From the NCBI RefSeq assembly GCF_021513275.1, contig NZ_CP090978.1, positions 496,001 through 560,000 of the forward strand: a stretch of DNA of 64,000 bases, read 5' to 3'. The stretch comes from Paenibacillus hexagrammi (GTDB taxonomy: Bacteria; Bacillota; Bacilli; Paenibacillales; NBRC-103111). Shown here in pieces: positions 1 through 8,470 of this stretch. The stretch's first letter is position 1; each line of letters begins with the position of its first letter. Both the position numbers and the translations under genes were made by a program. Under the pieces are notes generated by a model, which was not told where the DNA came from, ran no database searches, and was given only the letters and a program-made list of their open reading frames with translations.

Positions 1-570
1 GCGATCGCGAAGGCTACGCCGGGATTGCGGGTGGCCAGGGTGAAGGCGATTCCGCTTTACAAGCCGGGGCTGCGGGACTATCCGAAGGTGAAAGCTCCGG
101 CCCAGATGACCGTCGCCGTCGTTCCGTACAGCGAGAACGATAAGCCGACGGCGAGCCAAGGCTACCTGGAAACGGTCCGTCGCCATCTGGACCGGCATCG
201 GCTGCTCACTACAGAGCTGCACGTGATCCCGGCGGCGTACATCAAAGTCACGGTGCACGCCGTCGTTGTGGTAGAGCCGCAGTACAAGCAGGATGCGCAG
301 CGGGTGCTTCGCGAGCTGCGGCAGCTGCTTCAACCGATGGACCACAGGAACGGGACTGAGGGCTGGCGTTTTGGCCGGACGGTATATAAAGGCGATATTT
401 ACGGCGTGATCAGCAGACTGAAAGGCGTTGTCTACGTGCAGGACATTTGGCTCGATGCCGAGGGCACAGGCATGTACCGGGATGCTGGCGGAGATATTCA
501 AATCCCGCCCTACGCACTTGTATATTCAGGCGATCACGAGGTCGAGCTGATCAGCCAGACAGACTTATAA
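1..570 (+). CDS. eCIS/phage-type baseplate assembly protein (J-like), C-terminal part
   Basis: The reading frame is open from base 1, so the start lies outside the window; an internal ATG/GTG start would be an artefact of the edge. The visible 189 residues resemble the end of the putative baseplate assembly protein family (gpJ-like) found in extracellular contractile injection systems. They show the pattern of proline-rich beta segments followed by a GYLETVRRHLDRHRL helix and a VTVHAVVVVEP strand typical of the gpJ C-terminal domain. In these particles the protein forms the wedge of the baseplate that triggers sheath contraction. It is followed after 36 bases by a gpI-like tail gene, the usual order. 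Family assignment is from sequence pattern only. Confidence 0.75.
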   Translation, partial: AIAKATPGLRVARVKAIPLYKPGLRDYPKVKAPAQMTVAVVPYSENDKPTASQGYLETVRRHLDRHRLLTTELHVIPAAYIKVTVHAVVVVEPQYKQDAQRVLRELRQLLQPMDHRNGTEGWRFGRTVYKGDIYGVISRLKGVVYVQDIWLDAEGTGMYRDAGGDIQIPPYALVYSGDHEVELISQTDL

Positions 571-606
571 TCACAGTTACCAATATGAGACAAGGGGGGA
601 TGAACG

Positions 607-2715
607 ATGCAGGATACTCAGTCATTTTTCTCATTTAATAAACCACTGGACTGGGAGCAAGGCTGCGCAGCCAACATGGATATGTCGACAAAAGGCTTAT
701 CCATCCGGAGCACGGAAAAATACGGTGTATACCGCATCGTTCGCTTGGACGAGCTGGAAGGTATGGAATCCATCAGCGATGCAAGCGTTACTCCGAGTGG
801 AAAGCTTCTTCTCATGGATGACCATGCGGGAGTATGGGTGTACGATGATGAGAACCAGCACCGCGAACCGCTGTTTCGTCAAGGCCATCCCTTGTTTAGC
901 GGCAGCGCAATGCTTGCTAGTTTAAGCGACGTCTGGGTGACGGCAGATCCGAACAGTGAACGCAGATTAGGTGTATACGCCATGTCCAACGGGCAGACCT
1001 TGTGGGCTGCGAGCGAGTGGAACGGTCTGGAGCTGCTTCCTTTATCCCTGTATGCCGGAGGTAAGCTGAGAAGCGTATATACACTGGTGCCTATAACCAT
1101 TACGGTTGGCATGAATGGAAATCTTGAAGTGCCTGCGGGCGGGCAATTGGTTGTTCTGGAGTGGAGCGAAGCGGGAGAGACGATACAGGTGTACGAGCAT
1201 GAATCGCTCAGACTCGAAGAAGCAGCTTCTATTGAGGAGCTGCGGGGCCGGTTTTCCCTGTCAGCTTATGATGAAACGGTGGCTGTGCTCGACTCGCATC
1301 GAAAGGGCGTAACCGTTTTTTTCGGTGCGGATCGCAGCGCGATGAGCTTTACGGTCGACCAAGAAGGAAGCTTTGCGGGTATTTCCATTGATACGAATCA
1401 TAATCTGTATATAGGCAGCAGTGGTGCCGATTGGCACGAAGGCGGAAATGAACGGTTTATTTTGAAATACCGAGGGAATGGGGAATTCGTGGAAAAGGTG
1501 TCGGGCTTTCGGGGCAGGGCCGAGAAGCTCCTGCACGACAGCCGAAACCGCATGTATGTATTTGACCGCTTCAGCGGACAGATTACACGGCTGGAGCTGC
1601 AAGCCCGCACCATGACTCTGGCAGAGACGGGACTGCCGCAGGGTGTCTATTTTTCTGCGGAGCTGGACACGACGGAGACGGAGACGATCTGGCACAAAAT
1701 CCGCCTGGATGCCGATATTCCCGAGGAAACGCAAATACGGATTTCCTATTTCGCATCCGATAGGAAAGAAGGACTGCTGGACGGGCAATTCGTGGATTAT
1801 ACGGACTTCCTTACAAGTGAGGAGGTATCCATCCGAGATAAGCTTCGTGCTACCGGACACCTTTGGTCGGAGCCGATTGTCAACCCTCAAGATGCGCTGC
1901 TGATGAAGGCGCAGGGACAATATCTATGGCTGAAAATCGAGCTTCTCGGCAGCGGACAGAAATCGCCGCTGATCCGTAAGCTGCGCGTCTATTTTCCAAG
2001 GACCTCGCTTCTGACCTATTTGCCTGCGATCTATCAGCAGGACGAGGAGCACAGCCCTTTCCTAGAGCGATTCCTGGCTCTGTTCGGTACGTTTTTTGAC
2101 GATATGGAGGATCGGATCGAACGGATAAGCGCGAATTTCGACGCAGATGCAGTCTCGGGACCTTATTTGGAGTGGCTCGGCCGATGGCTGGCTATCTCAG
2201 ACCGGGATTCATGGGGAGAGGTCAAGCTGAGGCAATTGATCCGTGAGGCGCCCACACTGTATAAGCTGCGCGGAACCCGTGAAGGGTTAATTCGGATGCT
2301 GCGCATTTATACAGGAACCGAACCGTTTCTGCTGGAATATTTTCAGTTCAAGCAAATGCAAGAAACGTCCGAGCTTAGGAGGCTCTTCGAACAGCTATAT
2401 GGAGACAATCCTTACTGCTTTTGTGTCATGCTTCCGCCGGAATACGTGCGGACCGATCAACAGAGGATGACGATCGAGTCGATTATTGAAGATGGCAAGC
2501 CCGCCTATACGGATGGAAAGCTAATTGTTTTGCAGCCTTGGATGTATGCGGATATGCATACCTACTTGGGTATTAATACATACCTGTCTGAGCCTACGCT
2601 GCTTACGCTGGATGAACGTTCATCCATGCCTTACAATACCGTACTGATTGATGTGGACCGCGATAAGCGGATGGATATCCATACACGACTGGAACTGGAT
2701 TCTGAGCTTGATTAA
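607..2715 (+). CDS. phage tail protein, gpI-like, with N-terminal propeller-like domain
   Basis: A 702-residue protein starting at an ATG with a strong AGGGGGGA ribosome binding site. Residues from about 470 onward (YLPAIYQQDEEHSPFLERFL, then a YLEWLGRWLAI segment and LRGTREGLIRMLRIYTG) match the P2 gpI-like tail protein domain that closes the baseplate next to gpJ. The first 330 or so residues carry repeated blade-like motifs (LLLMDDHAGVWVYD, ISIDTNHNLYIGSS, DSRNRMYVFDR) suggesting an NHL-type beta-propeller, which is much larger than classical gpI. The middle part is beta-rich. It sits between the baseplate J gene and another conserved eCIS gene, so it very likely belongs to the same structural operon. 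The propeller may contact the target or the cell envelope; that is inference. Confidence 0.8.
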   Translation: MQDTQSFFSFNKPLDWEQGCAANMDMSTKGLSIRSTEKYGVYRIVRLDELEGMESISDASVTPSGKLLLMDDHAGVWVYDDENQHREPLFRQGHPLFSGSAMLASLSDVWVTADPNSERRLGVYAMSNGQTLWAASEWNGLELLPLSLYAGGKLRSVYTLVPITITVGMNGNLEVPAGGQLVVLEWSEAGETIQVYEHESLRLEEAASIEELRGRFSLSAYDETVAVLDSHRKGVTVFFGADRSAMSFTVDQEGSFAGISIDTNHNLYIGSSGADWHEGGNERFILKYRGNGEFVEKVSGFRGRAEKLLHDSRNRMYVFDRFSGQITRLELQARTMTLAETGLPQGVYFSAELDTTETETIWHKIRLDADIPEETQIRISYFASDRKEGLLDGQFVDYTDFLTSEEVSIRDKLRATGHLWSEPIVNPQDALLMKAQGQYLWLKIELLGSGQKSPLIRKLRVYFPRTSLLTYLPAIYQQDEEHSPFLERFLALFGTFFDDMEDRIERISANFDADAVSGPYLEWLGRWLAISDRDSWGEVKLRQLIREAPTLYKLRGTREGLIRMLRIYTGTEPFLLEYFQFKQMQETSELRRLFEQLYGDNPYCFCVMLPPEYVRTDQQRMTIESIIEDGKPAYTDGKLIVLQPWMYADMHTYLGINTYLSEPTLLTLDERSSMPYNTVLIDVDRDKRMDIHTRLELDSELD

Positions 2716-2755
2716 ATGATACGAGCCATGACAAAGTGAGGGTGAGGAGATTGCT

Positions 2756-4471
2756 ATGAAGAAGACGCGCTATTATCCGTTTGAACGAAATCGGTATTTT
2801 TACGGCAAGCTTTTGACCGTGCGTGATTTTGAGTCGGAGCAAAAGTATTTCAATGACAAGCGGCGCATGATGAACCGTCTGCTGCATGGGTCCGGCGTCA
2901 TGACGGGCCTGCAGGTCATCGCGGTGGATGACAAGTCGGTGTCCGTTGAGATGGGAGCGGCGATTGACGCGCTCGGCAGGGAGATCATTGTCCCTTCTCC
3001 GGTGACCTTGAAGCTCTCGATGATGGATGGATTCACCAATAATGAGTACGCCAAGAATGTATATCTGTGTATCGCTTATGACGAAAAGGGCAAGGAGCCG
3101 GTCCATTCAGTAGCCAACTCGACGGTTCGTTCCGATGAGATTAGCGAGTACAACCGTGTTCTGGAAAGCTATCGGCTTTTTATCCGGGAAGACGCCCCTG
3201 ACCCATCGCAACTGCCGCTTGCCGAGTTGACCGATCAGACCGTCGTGCTGTATCAGGATGCACAGCTTCGCGTTTTGCAAACTACCCCCCGCTATGTAAA
3301 TCCGGGTCAGCTGTTTGAGATGACGTTGCGTTTCGAGAAGACATTGCAAGCGGGCAAAATCTTATTCCAATACGATGTGGCAGCAGACCGTCTAGAAGCT
3401 ATCAACGGGGAAACCATTCAGTTTATGGAGCCGCAGGAGCTGCAGGAGACGGAGTATGAAATGAAGGTACTCCTGAGGGCTGACAGTACCGCCTCGGTCA
3501 AAGGATCGATTGGCGTAAAGCCGGGCAGTGCCGTGCTAAGACTCGGAGACCGTCAGCTTGATTTGACTTCCAAGGATGCGGGAGAGATCCAAATCATCAT
3601 GGGATCGGTAGCTGACAGGTTAATGGATGATTTTGTGAAGCATTCCTTGGAAGCTTCTCTGGATGCCCCGTCAGAGCCATGCATCTACTTAGCCCGGATC
3701 GGCCTGCTGCAAATGGGACCTACTTATGTCATCGAGCGTGTCGAGCAGGTGCCTTTTGGAGAGTATGTCTATAATTCTTCGGTTATGCACCGTCTTCAGA
3801 AGGCGGAGCAAGATAGAGTGGATACTGCAACAGGGCAATTGATCACCAAATCCAAGGTAAGAAGTGTTGCCCCTGGTCAACCGCCTGAGCTGAAGGTCGA
3901 GTTCGACAAAGCCAGCAGCGAGCTGTCCGTTGACTTATCCATACCTACTGGAGGCATGGGAATAGCAGGTATTCGAACAGGTACTGTTGATATTGCGATT
4001 GCGCCGTTTACGAAAATATCCGTTTCACCCTTTGGAAAAGCGGCAAAAAGCTTCTTCTCAGGAGAAATTGCGCACGGTTTAGGTGAGGGCAATGTCCTCA
4101 TCGTCACAAGCCTAGAGGAGAGCAGCATCGATGCCTTCTCGGATATGCTCTCTAGCAGTGATAGGGTCTACTATGGAGCGGCGGATGTTTTCAAGGGAAG
4201 CGAGTTCGAGCCCGATCTTCCGGACGTGCAAATCGGTACGATTGCGTATCCCCAGAAAGGCACCTTCCGTGTTGGGGTCAAGGTTCAGCAAGGTACAGAG
4301 GCTTCCAATGTACGCATTCGCTGGTGGGCTTATACACAGGCGGATTCGGCGGGGAATGCGGCTATTCCCGAGATTGGCTTCAAGAAAGGGAAAGAGGACC
4401 CGATTGACGCAGCTTTCTCGGCCATGATGGAAGCAGCATCGGCGGGCAGTAAGCCGGAGGAGCAGGAGTAG
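2756..4471 (+). CDS. conserved eCIS-associated protein of unknown function
   Basis: A 571-residue protein, ATG start preceded by GGTGAGGAGATTGCT. The N-terminus (YYPFERNRYFYGKLLTVRDF, followed by a FNDKRRMMNRLLHGSGVMTGL helix region) is a pattern I recall from proteins encoded directly downstream of gpI-like genes in contractile injection loci. The rest alternates beta-rich segments and a glycine-rich stretch (TGGMGIAGIRTGTVDIAIAPF). No signal peptide, membrane segment or catalytic motif is visible. Position (41 bases after the tail gene, before a terminator) indicates it is the last gene of the structural operon, probably a baseplate, tail-tip or fibre-associated component. The exact role is unknown. 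Confidence 0.7.
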   Translation: MKKTRYYPFERNRYFYGKLLTVRDFESEQKYFNDKRRMMNRLLHGSGVMTGLQVIAVDDKSVSVEMGAAIDALGREIIVPSPVTLKLSMMDGFTNNEYAKNVYLCIAYDEKGKEPVHSVANSTVRSDEISEYNRVLESYRLFIREDAPDPSQLPLAELTDQTVVLYQDAQLRVLQTTPRYVNPGQLFEMTLRFEKTLQAGKILFQYDVAADRLEAINGETIQFMEPQELQETEYEMKVLLRADSTASVKGSIGVKPGSAVLRLGDRQLDLTSKDAGEIQIIMGSVADRLMDDFVKHSLEASLDAPSEPCIYLARIGLLQMGPTYVIERVEQVPFGEYVYNSSVMHRLQKAEQDRVDTATGQLITKSKVRSVAPGQPPELKVEFDKASSELSVDLSIPTGGMGIAGIRTGTVDIAIAPFTKISVSPFGKAAKSFFSGEIAHGLGEGNVLIVTSLEESSIDAFSDMLSSSDRVYYGAADVFKGSEFEPDLPDVQIGTIAYPQKGTFRVGVKVQQGTEASNVRIRWWAYTQADSAGNAAIPEIGFKKGKEDPIDAAFSAMMEAASAGSKPEEQE

Positions 4472-4504
4472 TCAATTCTAATATACCTAAAATAAGCACA
4501 AGGT

Positions 4505-4536
4505 CTTCCGAATCAAGGTTCGGAAGGCTTTTTTTG
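4505..4536 (+). terminator. Rho-independent terminator after the eCIS structural operon
   Basis: An 8-bp perfect stem (CTTCCGAA / TTCGGAAG) with a six-base loop followed by a run of seven T. It lies 33 bases after the stop of the last eCIS structural gene. Confidence 0.85.
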
Positions 4537-4737
4537 TATGTTTGACACGTGGGAATTTCTAACTATTCTTTCTAGAGAATCGCTTCATAAGTTATCGGCA
4601 AATAGGCAGCTACAAGCTATTAAGGAGATATATATTGCTATATATGAAGTGTCGTTGAATGCGTATATTTGCGAGAAATCCTATAGTTAGGGAGGTAAAT
4701 AATCGGATGGAGGCTCATTTCAGAAAGAGGTGTGATT

Positions 4738-4970
4738 TTGAGAAAGGCACTGATAATCATGATTACAACTGTTGTTGCCATTATTTTATCTTTCATAACC
4801 ATTCCATTAGTAAACGATTTGATTGCTGACTCCTTTACAACAGATTTGCTGAAATTACCGCTGCCCATGAAAACGGAGAGGATAGGTGCTGTTTCATTAG
4901 CTGGGAAATTAACGGGAACGGAAATAGTATGCAATTTTTCGGTGCCATCTTAATAAAACGAGGGCATTAA
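4738..4970 (+). pseudogene. small membrane-anchored protein, frameshifted and C-terminally truncated
   Basis: A TTG start at 4738 is preceded by AGAGG at a good distance. The frame encodes an N-terminal membrane helix followed by SFITIPLVNDLIADS and a PLPMKTERIGAVSLAGKLTG segment. After KLTG the frame runs into an unrelated tail, but the next frame reads GNGNSMQFFGAILIKRGH and then stops at 4968-4970. The two halves together match a family of small Bacillus/Paenibacillus membrane proteins I recall as containing KLTGNGNGMQYFGAILIKS. One A appears to be missing near 4917. The family continues for several dozen more residues, so even after repair the gene is truncated. Family recall is from memory; function is unknown. 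Confidence 0.6.
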
Positions 4971-5046
4971 TATAGTACAGAGAGCTTCGGGGTAGCCCAA
5001 GCGAAAGCGCGGAAGCGTTCTTTTTATTAAACTAACTGGTAGGATA

Positions 5047-5078
5047 GTTCAACCGCATCGCGAATACATTAGTTATCT
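5047..5078 (+). repeat. short attC-like element C
   Basis: A degenerate copy of the elements at 5643 and 6135. It begins GTTCAACCGCATCGCG and ends GTTATCTGAAAT. The ends fit or nearly fit the RYYYAAC and GTTRRRY boxes that bound integron attC sites, but the middle is missing. It lies just upstream of the SnoaL-like gene. Confidence 0.35.
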
Positions 5079-5121
5079 GAAATCAGGGCAAAACCGACAA
5101 ATCAAAACCAAGGAGCGTGAG

Positions 5122-5511
5122 TTGAAATTGAAAAACTCGAAATTGCATGATTTAATTGAACAATATTTGAGGGAGTACAATTCGTTTAACATTGATGGAA
5201 TGGTAGATCTTTTACATGAAAACATCCATTTTAAAAACATTTCAAACGGTGAGGTAAATGCGGAAACAAAGGGAACTGAGGAATTCCGTGCTCTGGCAGA
5301 ACAGTCAGTCCAGATCTTTTCCCAAAGATGTCAAGTGATTAAGAGCATTACTCTTACAGATGTTAAAGCAGAAGTTGAAATTGATTATGAAGGGATATTG
5401 TCAATTGATTTACCTAATGGTATGAAGGCAGGAGAATCATTAAAACTTCAGGGTAAATCTATATATCAAATGAAGGATGAGAAGTTAGTATTAATTGAAG
5501 ACTACAGTTAG
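5122..5511 (+). CDS. SnoaL/NTF2-like small protein
   Basis: A 129-residue protein. The TTG start at 5122 is chosen because AAGGAG lies six bases upstream. The layout is typical of the SnoaL/NTF2 fold: an N-terminal helix pair (LIEQYLREYNSFNIDGMVDLL), HENIHFKNI, a helix with GTEEFRALAEQSV, then long strands (VKAEVEIDYEGILSI, LKLQGKSIYQMKDEKLVLIEDYS). These proteins are cone-shaped barrels with varied or no enzymatic activity, so no substrate can be named. It is AT-rich compared with neighbouring operons and sits between two attC-like repeats, as cassette-borne genes do. SnoaL-like folds are frequent among integron cassette products (established), so horizontal acquisition is plausible (inference). 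Confidence 0.7.
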   Translation: MKLKNSKLHDLIEQYLREYNSFNIDGMVDLLHENIHFKNISNGEVNAETKGTEEFRALAEQSVQIFSQRCQVIKSITLTDVKAEVEIDYEGILSIDLPNGMKAGESLKLQGKSIYQMKDEKLVLIEDYS

Positions 5512-5642
5512 GACCGATTTTGAAAGTTATTCATGGATGGCCCTGACATCAGATAATATCGCATTCACGCATCGGGCCTAACGGCCCTCGGTCCGCGAGC
5601 AGCATTTCTTCAAGCAGCTTAATCAGCGGACAACCCTGCATT

Positions 5643-5716
5643 GCCTAACCGCATCGCGGCCGGTCACTACGTTCCCTTAAGGCAGTGAGGGTTCGTGAAT
5701 GCTGGAACGTTATAGG
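5643..5716 (+). repeat. attC-like element A
   Basis: Begins GCCTAACCGCATCGCGG and ends GAACGTTATAGG. It can fold into a long imperfect hairpin in which TCACT pairs with AGTGA and GCAT with ATGC, with outer arms CCTAAC and GTTATAGG. It is closely similar to the element at 6135-6214, both containing AAGGCAGTGAGGGTT followed by GTGAAT. The left box fits RYYYAAC; the right box is degenerate. Confidence 0.5.
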
Positions 5717-5847
5717 AAATTCCGGCAAACCATATAAAAGACAAAACCGAACAAACGTTCTATCAAATGATGGATAAATGTGGTAAACTAGGAAAGTACA
5801 ATTGAATCTTGGGTGGTCATGGTTTCCCTTCGAAAGGAGGTGAGGCC

Positions 5848-5943
5848 ATGGAGGTTAAAGATGCATTGCAGATCATGTTCCTATTTGGGATGTTTATCCT
5901 TGCACTTTTAACTTACATAAACTCTAACAACAAGAGAAAGTAA
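5848..5943 (+). CDS. putative holin-like type I toxin (31 aa)
   Basis: A tiny gene with an excellent AAAGGAGGTGAGG ribosome binding site. The product is a charged N-terminus (MEVKDA), one membrane helix (LQIMFLFGMFILALLTYI) and a polar, basic tail ending in NKRK. This matches the short holin-like toxin families (TxpA/BsrG-like and relatives) of Firmicute type I toxin-antitoxin systems. The stop codon runs straight into a hairpin terminator, followed by a second hairpin 50 bases on. In known members an antisense antitoxin RNA overlaps the 3' end of the toxin mRNA. I cannot see a convincing antisense promoter by eye, so the antitoxin is inferred only. The flanking attC-like repeats fit a toxin carried on a cassette-like unit. 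Confidence 0.7.
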   Translation: MEVKDALQIMFLFGMFILALLTYINSNNKRK

Positions 5944-5944
5944 A

Positions 5945-5983
5945 AACCCACCCCAAGGTTGACCGCCGAAGGTGGGTTCTTTG
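5945..5983 (+). terminator. terminator of the small toxin gene
   Basis: Stem AACCCACC / GGTGGGTT directly after the toxin stop codon, followed by CTTTG. The loop region (TTGACCG) and position resemble the 3' end of type I toxin mRNAs. Confidence 0.65.
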
Positions 5984-6028
5984 TCCTCTTGACTAGAAGG
6001 GATAACCCCATCCAAGCCAATTGTATAG

Positions 6029-6053
6029 CCGAGTGTTCCCGCACTCGGTTTTT
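6029..6053 (+). terminator. second hairpin terminator downstream of toxin
   Basis: Stem CCGAGTG / CACTCGG with a TTCCCG loop and five T. It could end toxin readthrough; its position would also suit a small RNA locus. Confidence 0.65.
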
Positions 6054-6134
6054 CTAATACAAATGATACCATATTGACGAGACGATGAAAACCTGAAAAT
6101 GAGAAGTGAATAAAGATCTGAACAACCTTGCACA

Positions 6135-6214
6135 GCCTAACCGCCTCGCGGCCACTCCCTTCGGTCTTTTAAGGCAGTGAGGGTTTGTGAATACAAGAAA
6201 CAAGAACGTTAGGT
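6135..6214 (+). repeat. attC-like element B
   Basis: Begins GCCTAAC (fits RYYYAAC) and ends GTTAGGT (fits GTTRRRY). The GTG start of the next gene overlaps the right box, as in many integron cassettes. The internal block AAGGCAGTGAGGGTTTGTGAATAC is shared with element A. The terminal boxes are complementary except for one G-T pair. Confidence 0.5.
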
Positions 6215-6515
6215 GAAATTCTATCTAAGGCTTTTTAATTCAATAAATGATACAATAAATTTAAAAGCATTTTGGAAGGGTTTATGTGTGAAGTGGCAAG
6301 AAGTTCAAAGCATTTATCCAGATCAATTTGTAAAGTTTGAGATTCTTCATTCATTTGAAGAGGGAGATAAAGAAATCATTGATCAATTTGCTTTGATAGG
6401 TCCGGTAAAGGATGAGGATGCTACTCATGAATTGCTAAACTGTAAAAACCGAACTCTCATATATCATACGTCAAAGGAAAAAGTTAAAGTCATTATTAGA
6501 AAAAACATCGATTAA
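6213..6515 (+). CDS. hypothetical protein, possible cassette gene
   Basis: A 100-residue protein from a GTG at 6213, which sits inside the right-hand box of the attC-like element B. No classical ribosome binding site precedes it, a common state for first codons in integron cassettes. The sequence (RLFNSINDTINLKAFWKGLC, KWQEVQSIYPDQFVKFEI, YHTSKEKVKVIIRK) is AT-rich and fits a small alpha/beta protein. No motif is recognised. A downstream internal start is possible because the upstream context is unusual. It is followed after 14 bases by the broken aspartyl protease gene. Confidence 0.5.
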   Translation: MKFYLRLFNSINDTINLKAFWKGLCVKWQEVQSIYPDQFVKFEILHSFEEGDKEIIDQFALIGPVKDEDATHELLNCKNRTLIYHTSKEKVKVIIRKNID

Positions 6516-6529
6516 GGAGATATTTGTAG

Positions 6530-6909
6530 ATGAAGCTAGCTTATCGTGACGGTCTCCTGTTTACCGAAGTTACAATTCAATTTAATGGTAAGGGCTAGCC
6601 AGATTGATAATATAGTAATAGATACTGATGCAAGTCATACTTTGATTTCGCAAGATGCTGTAGATGAAATTGAGATAAGAGCAGCACGCGAGGATCACTT
6701 TATTACAAGTTTCGGAATGGGGGAGAAGTACACGCTTTTATTAAAACTGTGAGTCCATCGCACTAGGTGATTATATAATAGAAAACGTGGAATTAGATTT
6801 TACATCTTTTAAATACCATAATGTTAATGGATTATTGGGCCTCGACATCCTACTAGATGGGAAATTTAATATTGATTTATTCAATTTAGAGTTAAAGCGT
6901 CTGCAATAA
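6530..6909 (+). pseudogene. retropepsin-like aspartyl protease, broken by three single-base indels
   Basis: An ATG at 6530 follows AAGGAGATATTTGTAG and starts MKLAYRDGLLFTEVTIQFNGK. Following three frame changes recovers the rest of the protein: ASQIDNIVIDTDASHTLISQ (near 6592, one extra G), HAFIKTV (near 6720, one G too few) and ESIALGDYIIENVELDF to NGLLGLDILLDG (near 6753, one G too few), with a stop at 6907-6909. The DTDASHTLIS segment corresponds to the DTGAS active-site motif of retropepsin-like proteases, here with D for G, which is an extra oddity. Repaired length is about 126 residues, typical for the family. Every break is in a G run, so sequencing error is a serious alternative to true decay. 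Confidence 0.75.
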
Positions 6910-6926
6910 TGGTTGCAGATTTTTTT
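6901..6926 (+). terminator. terminator overlapping the protease pseudogene stop
   Basis: Stem CTGCAA / TTGCAG with loop TAATGG, then ATTTTTTT. The left arm overlaps the last codons of the pseudogene. Confidence 0.7.
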
Positions 6927-7013
6927 GTGGGTTTTTGGAGGAAGAGATGGACTCCATCTAATACAGTTTCACGCGGCATTTTATGCTATGATCTATTATT
7001 AAGTAAATTGATT

Positions 7014-7031
7014 TATGTAATGGTTTACATA
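7014..7031. promoter_or_regulatory. inverted repeat upstream of the PAS kinase
   Basis: TATGTAA and TTACATA separated by four bases, 36 bases before the kinase start. It could be an operator for an unknown regulator; no regulator gene is adjacent. Confidence 0.3.
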
Positions 7032-7066
7032 CCTAACGGATTATAGGCACCAAGAGAGGAACATAC

Positions 7067-8470
7067 ATGCCGAAAAGACTGAAGCTAAATGAGATACTGG
7101 ACAGAATTACGGATGCCTTCTTTGCTGTCGACAATAGTTGGACCTTTATCTACATGAACCGTGAGGCGGGTAGAGTCTTGTCATGCGAAACGGAGAATGT
7201 CATTGGCAAAAACATATGGGACGAGTTCCCCGAAGCGGTGGAGCTGCCCTTTTTTGAACATTACAACAAAGCCATGCACGAACAGGTCACGGTTGAATTT
7301 GAGGCCTACTTCCCTCCGCTTTCCAGATGGTTTGAGGTCAAGGCTTATCCCATTACCGATGGGCTTACCGTTTATTTTCGAGACATTACAGAGAAAAAAA
7401 TGGCCTGGATGCAAATCGACCAGCATTATGAATCTCTATTCAAATATAATCCGGATGCGGTGTTTTCGTTCGATCTGAAGGGAAACTATATGAGCGTTAA
7501 TCCGGCCATGGAACGATTGTTAGGCTATACGGAGGAAGAACTGCTGCAAATGTCGTTTCTCCCTTTAATCCCTCCCAACGAGTTGGCCATGACCGTCGAA
7601 CATTTCTCAGAGGCTGCTAAAGGCAATACCCAGCACTATGAGACCAAGGCTATGCATAAGAACGGCACTGTTGTAGATGTCAAAGTAACGAATATGCCCA
7701 TTATTGTGCATGATACGGCTGTAGGGGTCTATGGCGTGGCCCGGGATATTACGGAAGAGAACAAGAATAAAATAAGGCTGTTGGATTCCGAAAAGCTTAC
7801 GGCGGTAGGCCAGCTTGCAGCTTCGATCGCACATGAAATCAGAAACCCGCTTACCTCTCTGAAAGGGTTCCTCCAGTTAATCGAAAATACAATGCCGGGT
7901 ATCAAGAAGGAATATTTCACCATTATGACGGATGAGCTGACCCGCATCGAAATGATTACAAGTGAGCTGCTCGTCCTTGCTAAACCGCAAGCCCAAGAAT
8001 TTAAATGTGAGGACATAGGCAAAATCATAAATGATGTGATCATGCTGTTAGGCCCGCAGGCGCTGATCAACAATGTTGAGTTTGATGTTACGGATATCCA
8101 TGCACTCCCCCAAGTTTCATGCATTAACACTCAATTAAAGCAGGCATTCATTAATCTGATTAAAAATGCAATTGAAGCAATGCCGCAAGGAGGCAAGATC
8201 CGCATAGCAGCAAGAAAAGTAAGCGAAGAACAGATCGAGATTCAGATCATCGATGAAGGTCATGGAATTCCTAAAGCCTTTTTGAAGCAAATTGGTTCAC
8301 CCTTCTATACGACGAAGGAAAAAGGTACGGGTCTTGGAATGATGACGACTTTTAAAATCATCCAATCTCACGGTGGCCTCCTTAATGTGTCGAGTGAAGA
8401 AAGGAAAGGTACGACAGTTTTGATCCATTTACCTATACATCCTACAACGAAGCAGGAGAAGAACGAATGA
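7067..8470 (+). CDS. PAS-domain sensor histidine kinase, KinA/KinE-like
   Basis: A 467-residue cytoplasmic kinase with no membrane segment. Two PAS domains (about residues 9-115, DAFFAVDNSWTFIYMNREAG, and about 128-245, DAVFSFDLKGNYMSVNPAME) precede a HisKA domain with the phospho-acceptor His256 in SIAHEIRNPLTSLKGFLQLI. The HATPase domain has the N-box (NLIKNAIEAMPQGG), G1 (DEGHGIP) and G2 (TTKEKGTGLGM). The H-box is close to those of the sporulation phosphorelay kinases and to the fused kinase at 45212 in this window, so it may feed a Spo0F-type relay (inference). No response regulator is adjacent. The stop overlaps the start of the PhzF-like gene (ATGA), suggesting co-transcription. Confidence 0.85.
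   Translation: MPKRLKLNEILDRITDAFFAVDNSWTFIYMNREAGRVLSCETENVIGKNIWDEFPEAVELPFFEHYNKAMHEQVTVEFEAYFPPLSRWFEVKAYPITDGLTVYFRDITEKKMAWMQIDQHYESLFKYNPDAVFSFDLKGNYMSVNPAMERLLGYTEEELLQMSFLPLIPPNELAMTVEHFSEAAKGNTQHYETKAMHKNGTVVDVKVTNMPIIVHDTAVGVYGVARDITEENKNKIRLLDSEKLTAVGQLAASIAHEIRNPLTSLKGFLQLIENTMPGIKKEYFTIMTDELTRIEMITSELLVLAKPQAQEFKCEDIGKIINDVIMLLGPQALINNVEFDVTDIHALPQVSCINTQLKQAFINLIKNAIEAMPQGGKIRIAARKVSEEQIEIQIIDEGHGIPKAFLKQIGSPFYTTKEKGTGLGMMTTFKIIQSHGGLLNVSSEERKGTTVLIHLPIHPTTKQEKNE

Noticed and set aside
7032..7045. ACCTAACGG before the PAS kinase as another attC remnant
   Set aside because: A single seven-base match without the rest of the element is expected by chance.
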